Of a stretch of DNA of 64,000 nt, positions 7,970 through 16,913 are shown piece by piece; the first letter of the stretch is position 1; each line of letters begins with the position of its first letter. Under the pieces are notes generated by a model that saw only the letters and a program-made list of their open reading frames with translations, did not search any database and was not told the DNA's origin. The stretch lies in contig NZ_JBNNGK010000001.1 of the NCBI RefSeq assembly GCF_050268245.1, positions 1-64,000 on the forward strand, read 5' to 3'. A program made the translations under genes and the position numbers. The DNA comes from JBNNGK01 sp050268245 (GTDB taxonomy: Bacteria > Pseudomonadota > Gammaproteobacteria > Enterobacterales > Enterobacteriaceae).

Positions 7970-9532
7970 TCAGCCCCCGCCATTCGCTTTCAGGAACTGT
8001 TCAAAGCTTAGCGTATCACTGGCTTCCATGTCGCGCTGGCGCTGCCAAGACGCTTTCGCCTCTTTGGCCAATGCCTCTTCCGTTAGAATTTCCAGCGGCT
8101 CTTCCATCAGTGTCTGGCGATATTGTTCCGCCAATGCCAGCCCCACAGCGCCTGTGCCATCTTCCAGCATCGCTTTCAAAATACGCGCAGAAAACGTCAG
8201 GTCGGGATCGTCAAAGGCCGCAACCAACCGATCGCACACTTGCTGATAAGCCTGATTGCCCGCCTCGTTATCCAGCACTTCGGCCACCCGACGCAGATCG
8301 GCAAACAATGCCTTACCCACTTGTTCCAACGGTTTACGGGTATCATTACAACCGATACCAATGGTCTGCCCCGGTTTACGCCCTTCCAGAATGACTCGAT
8401 TCCAGTTTTTACGCGTGCACAGCAGCTCATCGCTGCTCATTTCAGGCGCGTCAGCTAACACACACCACACCAGGAACAAATCAAGGAAGCGCGCTTGAAC
8501 CTCGTCGACACCAATGGGTGAGAAAGGATTGATATCCAGCGAGCGCACTTCGATATACTCAATCCCCCCGCGCAGCAAGGCATCCGACGGTGTTTCACCA
8601 CTGTGTGTAACGCGCTTTGGCCGAATCGGCGCATACAGCTCGTTTTCAATCTGCAACACATTGGTATTCAACTGCACATAACGATCGCCGTCTTTTACCC
8701 CGAGTTTGGCAAACTCTTCCGACGGTGTCGCAATGGCTTGCTTTAGGCCATTCACATAGCTGTGCAGATCGTTAAAAGTAATACCAAGATTACTTTGCGA
8801 TTTATTGGTATAGCCCAAATCACTTAGCCGCAGAGAAGTGGCATACGGCAGATACAGCATCCCACGCCCATTGCTTTCGAACGGTAGCGTCGTTTCTCGC
8901 CCGTTCAAGAACGAAGAGCAGATCGCTGGCGATGCGCCAAACAGAAACGGAATCACCCAGCCAAAACGATAATAGTTACGGATCAAACGGAAATAGCCCG
9001 CCGAAATTTGCTCTTTACCGCTTTCAGCGTCTTCTACCCCCGCCCACGCCTGCCAAAACTCCATCGGCAACGAGAAGTTATAATGGACGCCCGAGATAGT
9101 CTGCATCAACGCGCCGTAACGATTTTTCAACCCTTCACGGTATAACGTTTTCATGCGCCCAATGTTTGATGAGCCAAACTGCGCCAGTTCGATGTCCTGT
9201 TCCGCGCCGATGAAACACGGCATGCTCAGCGGCCACATCCGCTCTTCGCCAATATTACGGGCCACATGGCGGTGAATATCACGTAAAAATGCTAGCAGGT
9301 GATCGATGTCACCATCAACAGGCGTAATAAACTCTAACAGTGCTTCGGCAAAATCCGTTGTGATCCAATGATGGGTTAAGGCCGCCCCCAACGATTCCGG
9401 ATGCCCGGTTGTGGCCAGTTGACCATCCGCAGTCACGCGCAATGTTTCACGCTCAATGCCACGACGAATACCTTTTAACGCCTGAGGATGGGCTTCCAAC
9501 CAAGAAAGCGCCTGTGATACGTCCGGGATCAA
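7970..9532 (-). CDS. gshA: glutamate-cysteine ligase GshA
   Basis: Catalyses ATP-dependent gamma-glutamylcysteine formation, the first and limiting step of glutathione synthesis. The 520-residue protein starts (M)IPDVSQALSWLEAHPQALKG and is similar to E. coli GshA over its whole length, including ERETLRV, HHWITTDFAEALLEFITP and IEYIEVRSLDINPFSPIG. The start codon is TTG with an excellent ribosome site (GGGAGG). E. coli gshA also starts with UUG, which suggests conserved low initiation. Confidence 0.98.
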   Translation of the reverse strand: MIPDVSQALSWLEAHPQALKGIRRGIERETLRVTADGQLATTGHPESLGAALTHHWITTDFAEALLEFITPVDGDIDHLLAFLRDIHRHVARNIGEERMWPLSMPCFIGAEQDIELAQFGSSNIGRMKTLYREGLKNRYGALMQTISGVHYNFSLPMEFWQAWAGVEDAESGKEQISAGYFRLIRNYYRFGWVIPFLFGASPAICSSFLNGRETTLPFESNGRGMLYLPYATSLRLSDLGYTNKSQSNLGITFNDLHSYVNGLKQAIATPSEEFAKLGVKDGDRYVQLNTNVLQIENELYAPIRPKRVTHSGETPSDALLRGGIEYIEVRSLDINPFSPIGVDEVQARFLDLFLVWCVLADAPEMSSDELLCTRKNWNRVILEGRKPGQTIGIGCNDTRKPLEQVGKALFADLRRVAEVLDNEAGNQAYQQVCDRLVAAFDDPDLTFSARILKAMLEDGTGAVGLALAEQYRQTLMEEPLEILTEEALAKEAKASWQRQRDMEASDTLSFEQFLKANGGG

Positions 9533-9613
9533 ATTGACCTCCCGCTTCTAAAAACCCTAGCTTGTAAGCAGACTGAAACCCACTCGAAAGAATAATCACT
9601 GTTATTCACTTCG

Positions 9614-10042
9614 TTAATGCCACCAGGCAATTCCCTGTAGCGTTAGCATAGTCAATATGACGTAACGCAGCGCTTTTCCAATACACAAGAATAGCGCAAC
9701 AGGGCCCCAAGGCATGCGCAGCCAGCCTGCTAACACGCATAATAAATCGCCTACTACCGGCAACCAGCTGAGCAAGAGCGCAGCAGGGCCATAGCGTTGT
9801 AACCACCCTTGGGCCATTGTCAGGCCGCGTTGGGGTTTCATTGCCGGTAATAGGCGCCCGATAATTACATTAGTCAATCCGCCAAGCGTATTGCCCAACG
9901 TCGCCGCGAGCACTAATAACTCGGGTGAGATAGAGCTACTGCTTAGCAAAGCAACCAAAACGATTTCTGAATTTCCTGGCAACAGCGTCGCACTAAGAAA
10001 GCTGCTGCCAAATAACGAGAATAACGCTAGCGTACTACTCAC
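9614..10042 (-). CDS. yqaA: YqaA family (DedA/SNARE-associated) membrane protein
   Basis: 142-residue membrane protein with several hydrophobic segments and the family signature GSSFLSATLLPGNSEIVLVA. It ends with LCIGKALRYVILTMLTLQGIAWW. It belongs to the VTT/DedA-like group thought to act in membrane lipid homeostasis; no specific function is known. Its start overlaps the yqaB stop by four bases, implying coupled translation. Confidence 0.9.
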   Translation of the reverse strand: MSSTLALFSLFGSSFLSATLLPGNSEIVLVALLSSSSISPELLVLAATLGNTLGGLTNVIIGRLLPAMKPQRGLTMAQGWLQRYGPAALLLSWLPVVGDLLCVLAGWLRMPWGPVALFLCIGKALRYVILTMLTLQGIAWWH

Positions 10043-10605
10043 CGTGTACGGACGTCCACCACGGCCATATTGGCACGAAGCGCCGCCTGGATACCGAAGT
10101 CTGCATCTTCAAATACGACGCACTGTTCAGGCTGTACACCTATCAATTCTGCGCAGCGTAAAAAAGTGTCCGGCTCTGGCTTGTGTCGCTGAACATCATC
10201 GGCACCAACAATTGCGTCAAAGCAATGAAACAATCCCAAATGGCGAAGTAATGCCTCTGCCATCTTATGCTCACTGCCCGTCCCTACCGCCATCGGACGA
10301 CGGCCGTGATAGGACTTCACAACATCGACCAGCGGCAATGGCTGCACGGTATCGAGCAGCATCGCTTCCACCACACGAGTCTTTTCTGCAGCGAGATGAT
10401 GGGGATTGAGATCGGCTTGGTGTGCATTGATAATCGCTGCGGCAATGTGCCAGGTTGGCGAACCATTCAGGGCAACTACCGCTGCTTCATCGAACGCCAT
10501 ACCATAGCGGTTCAAGACTTCAAGCCACGCTTTACGATGCGTTGGCTCAGTATCGAGAAGCGTGCCGTCCATGTCGAATATTAGCCCCTGGTAGCGATCG
10601 TACAT
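10039..10605 (-). CDS. yqaB: HAD-type sugar phosphatase YqaB (fructose-1-phosphatase)
   Basis: 188-residue haloacid-dehalogenase phosphatase; the E. coli homologue acts on fructose-1-phosphate and similar sugar phosphates. HAD motifs are visible: motif I FDMDGTLLDTEP, a lysine motif region RHKPEPDTFL, and VVFEDADFGIQAA as motif IV. The ATG at 10605 (MYDRYQGLIFDMDG) matches the family; the longer frame to 10638 adds eleven unrelated residues. It overlaps yqaA by four bases. Confidence 0.93.
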   Translation of the reverse strand: MYDRYQGLIFDMDGTLLDTEPTHRKAWLEVLNRYGMAFDEAAVVALNGSPTWHIAAAIINAHQADLNPHHLAAEKTRVVEAMLLDTVQPLPLVDVVKSYHGRRPMAVGTGSEHKMAEALLRHLGLFHCFDAIVGADDVQRHKPEPDTFLRCAELIGVQPEQCVVFEDADFGIQAALRANMAVVDVRTR

Positions 10606-10781
10606 CGTTACTCCATGCGGATAGAGAAAGAAAACCACTTTATCGCAAAGCCGGGAAATTGTCGCTGATTGCGTGATGACAGAAAATGCTCTGGAAAGGA
10701 TAGGTCAGTAATTCTGGCGCGGTCAGAAAAGCAAAAAAACCGCCGAAGCGGGTTGAGCTTGATGACGAAATCGCCTGATGG

Positions 10782-10868
10782 CCCGAGATACCCGGGCCTA
10801 GCGTAGCGAGGGGCACTCCGGTGGCTTACGCCACTACGACCCCATCGCCACGCTTTCCCTAATAACGG
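10782..10868. repeat. dispersed hairpin repeat, copy A
   Basis: About 87 bases starting CCCGAGATACCCGGGCCTAG and containing GAGGGGCACTCCGG and a stem GTGGC/GCCAC. It is clearly related to 43773-43859. The inner stem differs by compensatory changes (GTGGC/GCCAC here, GCGGC/GCCGC in copy B). This suggests selection for a folded structure, like REP/BIME elements, though I cannot name the family. Confidence 0.75.
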
Positions 10869-10880
10869 GCTTTTCTTCGA

Positions 10881-11031
10881 TGGTGCATCCGGGAGGATGA
10901 CTCAGCGTAAACGCTTTACCCTTCGGGCCGTTGCTAAAGCAACGTTGTCTCGCTGCGCTCGGCTCGAACCTCCCACCGCTCTGCTGGCGGTCGGAAAAGT
11001 GAAAAACCCGCCGAAGCGGGTTTTTCTTAGA
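10881..11031. repeat. 151-bp tRNA-derived tandem repeat, unit 1
   Basis: Begins with the 18-base 3' end of tRNA-Arg in reverse (TGGTGCATCCGGGAGGAT). It then has about 65 unrelated bases with hairpins (GTTGCTAAAGCAAC), then TCGAACCTCCCACCGCTC, which matches the tRNA T-arm at 17 of 18 bases. It closes with a terminator hairpin (AAAAACCCGC, CGAA loop, GCGGGTTTTT at 11002-11025). It differs from unit 2 at only about three positions. Confidence 0.9.
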
Positions 11032-11182
11032 TGGTGCATCCGGGAGGATGACTCAGCGTAAACGCTTTGCCCTTCGGGCCGTTGCTAAAGCAACGTTGTC
11101 TCGCTGCGCTCGGCTCGAACCTCCCACCGCTCTGCTCGCGGTCGGAAAAGCGAAAAACCCGCCGAAGCGGGTTTTTCTTAGA
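11032..11182. repeat. 151-bp tRNA-derived tandem repeat, unit 2
   Basis: Same structure as the unit before it and about 98% identical. It abuts the 3' end of the first tRNA-Arg exactly one period later, so the real tRNA starts the third period. Transcripts of the tRNA operon that read through the first terminator would contain it. Confidence 0.9.
11153..11176 (-). terminator. terminator downstream of the tRNA operon
   Basis: 10-bp stem AAAAACCCGC / GCGGGTTTTT with a CGAA loop, immediately downstream (minus) of the last tRNA-Arg. A copy is present in the other repeat unit at 11002-11025, so the operon has tandem terminators. Confidence 0.85.
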
Positions 11183-11259
11183 TGGTGCATCCGGGAGGAT
11201 TCGAACCTCCGACCGCTCGGTTCGTAGCCGAGTACTCTATCCAGCTGAGCTACGGATGC
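11183..11259 (-). tRNA. tRNA-Arg (ACG)
   Basis: 77 nt including encoded CCA. On minus it starts GCATCCGTAGCTCAGCTGGA, has the anticodon loop CTACGAA (ACG) and TTCGAATC in the T loop, and ends GGATGCACCA. Last tRNA of the operon. The ACG anticodon is normally edited to ICG by TadA to read CGU, CGC and CGA. Confidence 0.98.
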
Positions 11260-11313
11260 AATCTAATTTTTTACAGCGAATTTGTTTCTATCCGTGAAAC
11301 TTCACTTGAATAA

Positions 11314-11390
11314 TGGTGCATCCGGGAGGATTCGAACCTCCGACCGCTCGGTTCGTAGCCGAGTACTCTATCCAGCTGAGCTACGGATGC
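11314..11390 (-). tRNA. tRNA-Arg (ACG)
   Basis: 77 nt with encoded CCA; sequence identical to its two neighbours as read here. Spacer to the next copy is 54 bases. Confidence 0.98.
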
Positions 11391-11497
11391 ACAGAATTCT
11401 TTTTGATACCGTATGGTATTTTGTTACACACCCTACCATACCGCTTCGTTGCGTTAACACAGGTTTGAATGACGACGTTCAAACACATGCCTTAATA

Positions 11498-11574
11498 TGG
11501 TGCATCCGGGAGGATTCGAACCTCCGACCGCTCGGTTCGTAGCCGAGTACTCTATCCAGCTGAGCTACGGATGC
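11498..11574 (-). tRNA. tRNA-Arg (ACG)
   Basis: 77 nt with encoded CCA, same sequence as the other two tRNA-Arg genes. It lies 3 bases downstream of the tRNA-Ser, as in the E. coli serV-argVYZQ cluster, which has one more arginine copy. Confidence 0.98.
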
Positions 11575-11577
11575 AAA

Positions 11578-11670
11578 TGGCGGTGAGGCGGGGATTCGAA
11601 CCCCGGATGCAGCTATTAACCGCATACTCCCTTAGCAGGGGAGCGCCTTCAGCCTCTCGGCCACCTCACC
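11578..11670 (-). tRNA. serV: tRNA-Ser (GCT)
   Basis: 93 nt with encoded CCA and the long variable arm of type II tRNAs. On minus it starts GGTGAGGTGGCCGAGAGGCT, the anticodon is GCT in CTGCTAA, and it ends CCTCACCGCCA. It reads AGC and AGU. First gene of the tRNA operon. Confidence 0.98.
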
Positions 11671-11735
11671 AACACGCTTCTTTCGAATTGTGCCTAACTC
11701 GCTTTAGAGAAGCTCATCGGCACTGCGTGGCGCAC

Positions 11736-11763
11736 ATATTACTTTCCCCGACTTATAAGTCAA
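11736..11763 (-). promoter_or_regulatory. promoter of the serV-arg tRNA operon
   Basis: On minus, TTGACT (11758-11763), 16 bases, TAATAT (11736-11741), followed by GTGCGCC. The GC-rich discriminator is typical of stable-RNA promoters under stringent (ppGpp) control. The rest of the gene-free stretch 11671-11981 shows only the csrA terminator. Confidence 0.8.
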
Positions 11764-11943
11764 ACAATTTTTCCCAACTCATGTGCGTTTGCACAAATCA
11801 CGCGCAACATGGGTGAATTCACGGCAAAAAGAGTGTTTTATCAACAAGAGAACGCAGGAAGTCCGGAAACAAAAAAGATGCTGACAAAGAAAAAATGTGT
11901 GATTGAGCGGGAAGAAAGGCGGGATAATTCGATAATAAAGGCA

Positions 11944-11974
11944 GCAGCGTCTCGCTACACGGCAAGACGCTGCT
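11944..11974 (-). terminator. probable csrA terminator
   Basis: Perfect 10-bp stem AGCAGCGTCT / AGACGCTGCT with an 11-base loop, just beyond csrA. On minus it is followed by GCCTTTATTATC, a short and interrupted T-run. Confidence 0.65.
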
Positions 11975-11981
11975 TTCGAAA

Positions 11982-12167
11982 TCAGTAAGAGGTCTGTTGA
12001 GACTTCTCTGCTTGAATGCGTTGATAGATTTCTTCACGGTGTACAGACACCTCTTTCGGAGCATTCACACCAATACGAACTTGGTTGCCTTTTACCCCTA
12101 GCACTGTAACCGTCACCTCATCGCCAATCATGAGGGTTTCACCAACTCGACGAGTCAGAATTAACAT
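11982..12167 (-). CDS. csrA: carbon storage regulator CsrA
   Basis: 61-residue RNA-binding dimer that blocks or protects mRNAs by binding GGA motifs. It controls glycogen, motility and biofilm genes. The sequence MLILTRRVGETLMIGDEVTV ... EVSVHREEIYQRIQAEKSQ matches enteric CsrA, including L4 and R44 of the RNA-binding surface. It lies between alaS and the tRNA operon as in E. coli. BarA, encoded at the end of this window, is the sensor that acts on this system through UvrY and the CsrB-type RNAs. Confidence 0.98.
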   Translation of the reverse strand: MLILTRRVGETLMIGDEVTVTVLGVKGNQVRIGVNAPKEVSVHREEIYQRIQAEKSQQTSY

Positions 12168-12360
12168 TCTTTGCTCCTTGAAAGATTAAAAGAGTCGGGT
12201 CTCTCAGTTTCTCCGACATTATCCATCATATGTGGTGAAAAGGTAAGTCATAGAACCCACAATAAATGTAAGTAGACTTAGTATCACCCCAGATAATGGT
12301 AAGTCTAGCCGATCAGAGAAACTTTGTTCCCGCAATTATTACTACATAGTCTTAGCATTG

Positions 12361-12397
12361 AGAAAAAACGCCATAATCAACAAAGAGTTATGGCGTT
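12361..12397 (-). terminator. alaS terminator
   Basis: 10-bp stem AACGCCATAA / TTATGGCGTT with an 11-base loop; on minus it is followed by TTTTTTCTC. Confidence 0.8.
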
Positions 12398-12419
12398 AAG
12401 ATATGCTATTTATTTATAT

Positions 12420-15047
12420 TCACAGTTTAGAAGCCACCCAGGCTTCCACGCTGCCTAATGCTACAGGTAGGGCGTTGACATCGCTTCCCCCTGCCTGCGC
12501 CATATCTGGACGACCACCGCCCTTCCCGCCCACCTGCTGCGCGACATGGCCAATCAACTCCCCGGCTTTTACCCGGTCGGTCAGATCTTTGGTTACACCC
12601 GCAATCAGGCTAACTTTATCATCTGCAGCGGTAGCCAAAACAATGATGGCGGAACCCAGTTGATTTTTAAGATCGTCAACCATGGTACGTAACATCTTCG
12701 GCTCAACATTATCTAACTGGCTTACCAGCAGTTTCACACCGTTCACTTGTTTGGCTTTGCTCGATAGTGAGGCACTTTCTAACGCCGCCTGCTGGTCTTT
12801 AAGCTGTTGCAGCTCTTTTTCCAGCGCGCGAGTGCGTTCCAGCATCGCACGCACCTTCTCCGTCAGATTATTGCTGTCACCTTTAACCAGGTGAGCAACA
12901 TCCTGTAGCAAATCGCTTTGCTGATGCAGCGCAATAATCGCATTCTCGCCGGTTACCGCTTCAATACGGCGGATACCTGCTGCGGTGCCTGACTCGCTCT
13001 GAATATGGAATAAACCAATATCACCCGTGCGGCTGGCGTGTGTGCCACCACACAGCTCGGTTGAGAAGTCACCCATCGTCAGCACACGCACGTTATCGTC
13101 GTATTTCTCGCCGAACAATGCCATCGCGCCCTTTTCCTTCGCAGCATCCAGCGCCATAACGTCTGTGTGAACCGGCAAGTTGCGACGAACCTGTTGGTTG
13201 ACCAAATCTTCTACCGCACGGATTTGCTCTGGTTTCATCGCTTCGAAATGCGAGAAGTCGAAACGCAGATATTTATCGTTAACCAGTGAGCCTTTCTGCC
13301 CAACGTGTTCGCCCAACACCTGACGCAACGCGGCATGCAGCAGGTGAGTTGCCGAGTGGTTTAAACGAATACGGTTACGACGGATGCTATCAATCAGCGC
13401 ATCAACGCTATCACCGATTTTTAACGCGCCCTGAGACAGCTTGCCCTGATGGCCGATAGCCTGACCATACTTTTGCGTATCGCTCACCACGAACTCGGCA
13501 CCAGCGGTTTTCAGCACACCTTTATCGCCAACCTGACCACCTGATTCAGCGTAGAACGGCGTTTCATCCAGAACCACCACGCCATCTTCACCCGCGCGGA
13601 TTTCATCGACGGGCTGGCCATCACGGAACAATGCCGTCACTTTAGCCTGCTGTTCATCGTGGTCATAACCGCAGAACTCGCTAGTGCCATCGACACGGAT
13701 CAAGCTATTGTAATCAGCACCAAAACCGCTGGATTCACGCGCCCGACGGCGCTGCGTTTCCATCGCGGCTTCGAAACCAGCCTCATCGACTTTTAGACCG
13801 CGTTCACGGCAAACGTCAGCCGTCAGATCAACCGGGAAGCCGTACGTGTCGTACAGGCGGAAAGCCGTCTCACCGTCAAGCGTATCGCCCTGCAACTGAG
13901 CTAATTCATCATCCAGCAGTGCCAAGCCACGCTCCAGCGTACGGGCAAACTGCTCTTCTTCAGTTTTCAGCACTTGTTCGACCATCGACTGCTGGCTTTT
14001 CAGCTCATCGGCTGCCGGGCCCATCACGGCGATTAACGGTGCAACCAGCTTGTAGAAGAAGGTGTCTTTCGCTCCCAACATGTTTCCGTGACGCACTGCA
14101 CGTCGAATGATACGGCGCAGCACGTAACCACGGTTTTCATTCGACGGGGTCACACCATCAGAAATCAGGAAGGCACAAGAACGAATATGGTCGGCGATAA
14201 CACGCAGTGATTTATTACCAAGATCGGTCGCACCGGTTACTTTCGCTACTGCTTCAATCAGCGTGCGGAACAGGTCGATTTCATAGTTGGAGTTAACGTG
14301 TTGCAACACCGCCGCAATACGCTCCAGGCCCATGCCGGTATCCACAGACGGTTTAGGCAATGGCTGCATCGTACCGTCGGATTGACGGTTGAACTGCATA
14401 AAGACGATATTCCAGATCTCGATGTAACGGTCACCATCTTCTTCAGCGCTGCCTGGAGGGCCACCCCAGATGTGATCGCCGTGATCGTAGAAAATTTCGG
14501 TGCAAGGGCCACAAGGGCCTGTGTCACCCATTTGCCAGAAGTTATCAGACGCAAATGGCGCGCCCTTGTTATCGCCAATACGAATAATACGCTCGGCTGG
14601 AATACCAATTTCTTTTTGCCAGATGTCGAATGCTTCATCATCCGTCTCGTAGACGGTCACCCACAACTTCTCTTTGGGCAGATTAAACCAGTTTTCACCG
14701 GTCAGCAGTTCCCACGCATAAGCGATCGCATCGTTTTTGAAGTAATCGCCGAAGCTAAAGTTGCCCAACATTTCAAAGAAAGTATGGTGACGGGCGGTAT
14801 ATCCGACGTTTTCCAGATCATTATGCTTACCACCCGCACGCACGCAACGCTGCGAAGTTGTTGCTCGGGAGTAGGCACGTTTGTCCAGTCCCAGGAAAAC
14901 ATCTTTGAATTGGTTCATGCCGGCATTGGTAAACAACAATGTCGGATCATTGTTAGGCACCAGGGAGCTGCTTGCTACAACCTGATGACCTTTACTATGA
15001 AAGAAATCGAGAAACGCTTGACGGATCTCAGCGGTGCTCTTGCTCAT
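12420..15047 (-). CDS. alaS: alanine-tRNA ligase
   Basis: Class II aminoacyl-tRNA synthetase that charges tRNA-Ala and edits mischarged Ser and Gly. The 875-residue protein starts MSKSTAEIRQAFLDFFHSKG. It has the catalytic core (TLLFTNAGMNQFKDVFLG, RCVRAGGKHNDLENVG, DTGMGLERIAAVLQ), the editing domain with the zinc ligands (NHSATHLLHAAL and ELCGGTHASRTG), and a coiled-coil plus C-Ala domain (GKGGGRPDMAQAGG). The frame extends upstream to 15098, but MSKST is the conserved start. Confidence 0.98.
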   Translation of the reverse strand: MSKSTAEIRQAFLDFFHSKGHQVVASSSLVPNNDPTLLFTNAGMNQFKDVFLGLDKRAYSRATTSQRCVRAGGKHNDLENVGYTARHHTFFEMLGNFSFGDYFKNDAIAYAWELLTGENWFNLPKEKLWVTVYETDDEAFDIWQKEIGIPAERIIRIGDNKGAPFASDNFWQMGDTGPCGPCTEIFYDHGDHIWGGPPGSAEEDGDRYIEIWNIVFMQFNRQSDGTMQPLPKPSVDTGMGLERIAAVLQHVNSNYEIDLFRTLIEAVAKVTGATDLGNKSLRVIADHIRSCAFLISDGVTPSNENRGYVLRRIIRRAVRHGNMLGAKDTFFYKLVAPLIAVMGPAADELKSQQSMVEQVLKTEEEQFARTLERGLALLDDELAQLQGDTLDGETAFRLYDTYGFPVDLTADVCRERGLKVDEAGFEAAMETQRRRARESSGFGADYNSLIRVDGTSEFCGYDHDEQQAKVTALFRDGQPVDEIRAGEDGVVVLDETPFYAESGGQVGDKGVLKTAGAEFVVSDTQKYGQAIGHQGKLSQGALKIGDSVDALIDSIRRNRIRLNHSATHLLHAALRQVLGEHVGQKGSLVNDKYLRFDFSHFEAMKPEQIRAVEDLVNQQVRRNLPVHTDVMALDAAKEKGAMALFGEKYDDNVRVLTMGDFSTELCGGTHASRTGDIGLFHIQSESGTAAGIRRIEAVTGENAIIALHQQSDLLQDVAHLVKGDSNNLTEKVRAMLERTRALEKELQQLKDQQAALESASLSSKAKQVNGVKLLVSQLDNVEPKMLRTMVDDLKNQLGSAIIVLATAADDKVSLIAGVTKDLTDRVKAGELIGHVAQQVGGKGGGRPDMAQAGGSDVNALPVALGSVEAWVASKL

Positions 15048-15180
15048 ATTTTTCCCGGAAAGGCTAGAATAACGATACGTGAGCAAGGAACGCATCATCC
15101 TGATGGTGGTAACCTGCTCACGAACAAAAAGTGGGGATAAGATAAATTTTCTTCAGAGGGAAGTAAAACCCCGTGTGCGT

Positions 15181-15714
15181 TCATTGCGCAAAATCACGGT
15201 AAATTGACTGAATTTCTTCCTGAAAGAAGCCTCGATAAAGCAGATAACGCTGCACTTTAGCTTTATCTTTCCATTCTTTCGGCAATGATTCACCAAACTT
15301 GCGCTGAGCAACCTCTTTAGCCTGCTCGCACCAATCGATCTCACATTCAGCCAATGCCGTCTGTATCAGCTCTTTTTCCACACCCTTTTGCATCAATTCT
15401 GAACGAATACGTTGCGCACCATAACCCTTTCGGCTGCGGCTGCCAATATAACTGTTGGCAAAGCGCCGATCGTCCAGCCAATTATGCTGATAACAATAAG
15501 CAATGATTTGTTCGACAATGGCAGGGTCTATCGGTTCGTCATGAGAGGGCGTGGAACCTTTGCCAGCAAATCGGGGCTGGGCAAAAAACGGCTGCGCCGC
15601 AAGTTTGCGGCGCAGTTCTGCTTCACTATGATCGCGCTGGGACAGTAGCCGCATCGCACGGCTTAACTGCGCATTGAACGTGTTCCCTGAGGATTGAGGA
15701 ACGGCATCACTCAT
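15181..15714 (-). CDS. recX: recombination regulatory protein RecX
   Basis: Inhibitor of RecA filament growth and activity. The product of about 177 residues has the three-helix repeats of the family (SQRDHSEAELRRKLAAQ, IEQIIAYCYQHNWLDDRRFA, GYGAQRIRSELMQKGVEKEL, PKEWKDKAKVQRYLLYRGF). It follows recA after a terminator hairpin, so it is probably expressed by partial read-through as in E. coli and hence SOS-induced. The MSDAV start is chosen; an ATG 30 bases upstream lies within the terminator stem and is unlikely. Confidence 0.93.
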   Translation of the reverse strand: MSDAVPQSSGNTFNAQLSRAMRLLSQRDHSEAELRRKLAAQPFFAQPRFAGKGSTPSHDEPIDPAIVEQIIAYCYQHNWLDDRRFANSYIGSRSRKGYGAQRIRSELMQKGVEKELIQTALAECEIDWCEQAKEVAQRKFGESLPKEWKDKAKVQRYLLYRGFFQEEIQSIYRDFAQ

Positions 15715-15735
15715 AGACTTACAACCTTGGTAAGA

Positions 15736-15763
15736 ACGATACACCCGGCTCCGCGTGTATCGT
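15736..15763 (-). terminator. recA-recX intergenic terminator
   Basis: 9-bp stem ACGATACAC / GTGTATCGT with a 10-base loop, followed on minus by TCTTACC. A leaky terminator between recA and recX is known in E. coli. Confidence 0.65.
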
Positions 15764-15775
15764 CTTCAGTCACTG

Positions 15776-16837
15776 TTAAAACTCTTCACTCGTTTCAGCT
15801 TCGTCGTCAAAGCCTTCATCTGTCGCGGTTACTGGTTCATTGCTGTTACGCAACAACAAGTCACGCAGTTTTTTATCCAGTTCAGCGGCAATAGCTGGAT
15901 TTTCTTTCAGGAAGTTACAGGCATTTGCCTTACCCTGTCCGATCTTCTCACCGTTGTAGCTATACCAAGCACCCGCTTTTTCGATCATCTTGTGCTTCAC
16001 GCCCAGATCCACCAGCTCACCACGGCTATTGATACCTTCACCGTATAATATCTGGAACTCTGCTTGTTTGAATGGTGCAGCGATCTTGTTTTTAACCACT
16101 TTTACACGCGTTTCACTGCCGACAACTTCATCGCCTTCTTTAATCGCACCGATACGGCGGATATCCAGGCGGACAGAAGCGTAGAATTTCAACGCATTAC
16201 CACCGGTCGTGGTTTCTGGATTACCGAACATCACACCAATTTTCATACGAATCTGGTTAATGAAAATCAGCAAGGTATTGGCATTTTTCAGGTTACCCGC
16301 CAGCTTGCGCATCGCCTGGCTCATCATACGTGCCGCCAGGCCCATATGGGAGTCACCAATTTCACCTTCAATTTCTGCTTTTGGCGTCAACGCCGCAACG
16401 GAGTCGACGATGATCACGTCAACTGCGCCAGAACGGGTCAGTGCATCACAGATTTCCAACGCCTGCTCGCCGGTATCCGGTTGCGAACACAGCAAATTAT
16501 CAATATCTACGCCCAATTTTTTAGCATAGATAGGATCCAAGGCGTGTTCGGCGTCAATAAACGCACAGGTTTTGCCTTCACGTTGCGCAGCCGCGATAAC
16601 TTGTAACGTCAGGGTGGTTTTACCGGAAGATTCAGGCCCGTAAATCTCAACAATACGCCCCATTGGCAAACCGCCAGCGCCCAGTGCGATATCAAGTGAC
16701 AGGGAGCCGGTAGAGATCGTTTCCACGTCCATGGAACGGTCTTCACCCAGACGCATGATGGAGCCTTTGCCGAATTGTTTCTCAATTTGGCCCAGTGCTG
16801 CAGCTAACGCCTTTTGCTTGTTCTCATCAATAGCCAT
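15776..16837 (-). CDS. recA: recombinase RecA
   Basis: DNA-dependent ATPase for homologous recombination and the co-protease that triggers LexA cleavage. The 353-residue product starts MAIDENKQKALAAALGQIEK and has GPESSGKTT (Walker A), the L1 and L2 DNA-binding loops (EGEIGDSHMGLAARMMSQA, GNPETTTGGNALKFYASVRL) and an acidic C-terminal tail (DEGFDDEAETSEEF). The start at 16837 follows GGAGC and matches the family; the longer frame to 16858 is not conserved. Confidence 0.99.
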   Translation of the reverse strand: MAIDENKQKALAAALGQIEKQFGKGSIMRLGEDRSMDVETISTGSLSLDIALGAGGLPMGRIVEIYGPESSGKTTLTLQVIAAAQREGKTCAFIDAEHALDPIYAKKLGVDIDNLLCSQPDTGEQALEICDALTRSGAVDVIIVDSVAALTPKAEIEGEIGDSHMGLAARMMSQAMRKLAGNLKNANTLLIFINQIRMKIGVMFGNPETTTGGNALKFYASVRLDIRRIGAIKEGDEVVGSETRVKVVKNKIAAPFKQAEFQILYGEGINSRGELVDLGVKHKMIEKAGAWYSYNGEKIGQGKANACNFLKENPAIAAELDKKLRDLLLRNSNEPVTATDEGFDDEAETSEEF

Positions 16838-16913
16838 TTTTGCTCCTTCGTTACGCAATGTCGGTGTTACCCCACACTGCCACTGAATGTATGTTGTGCA
16901 GGAAATGTCACTA

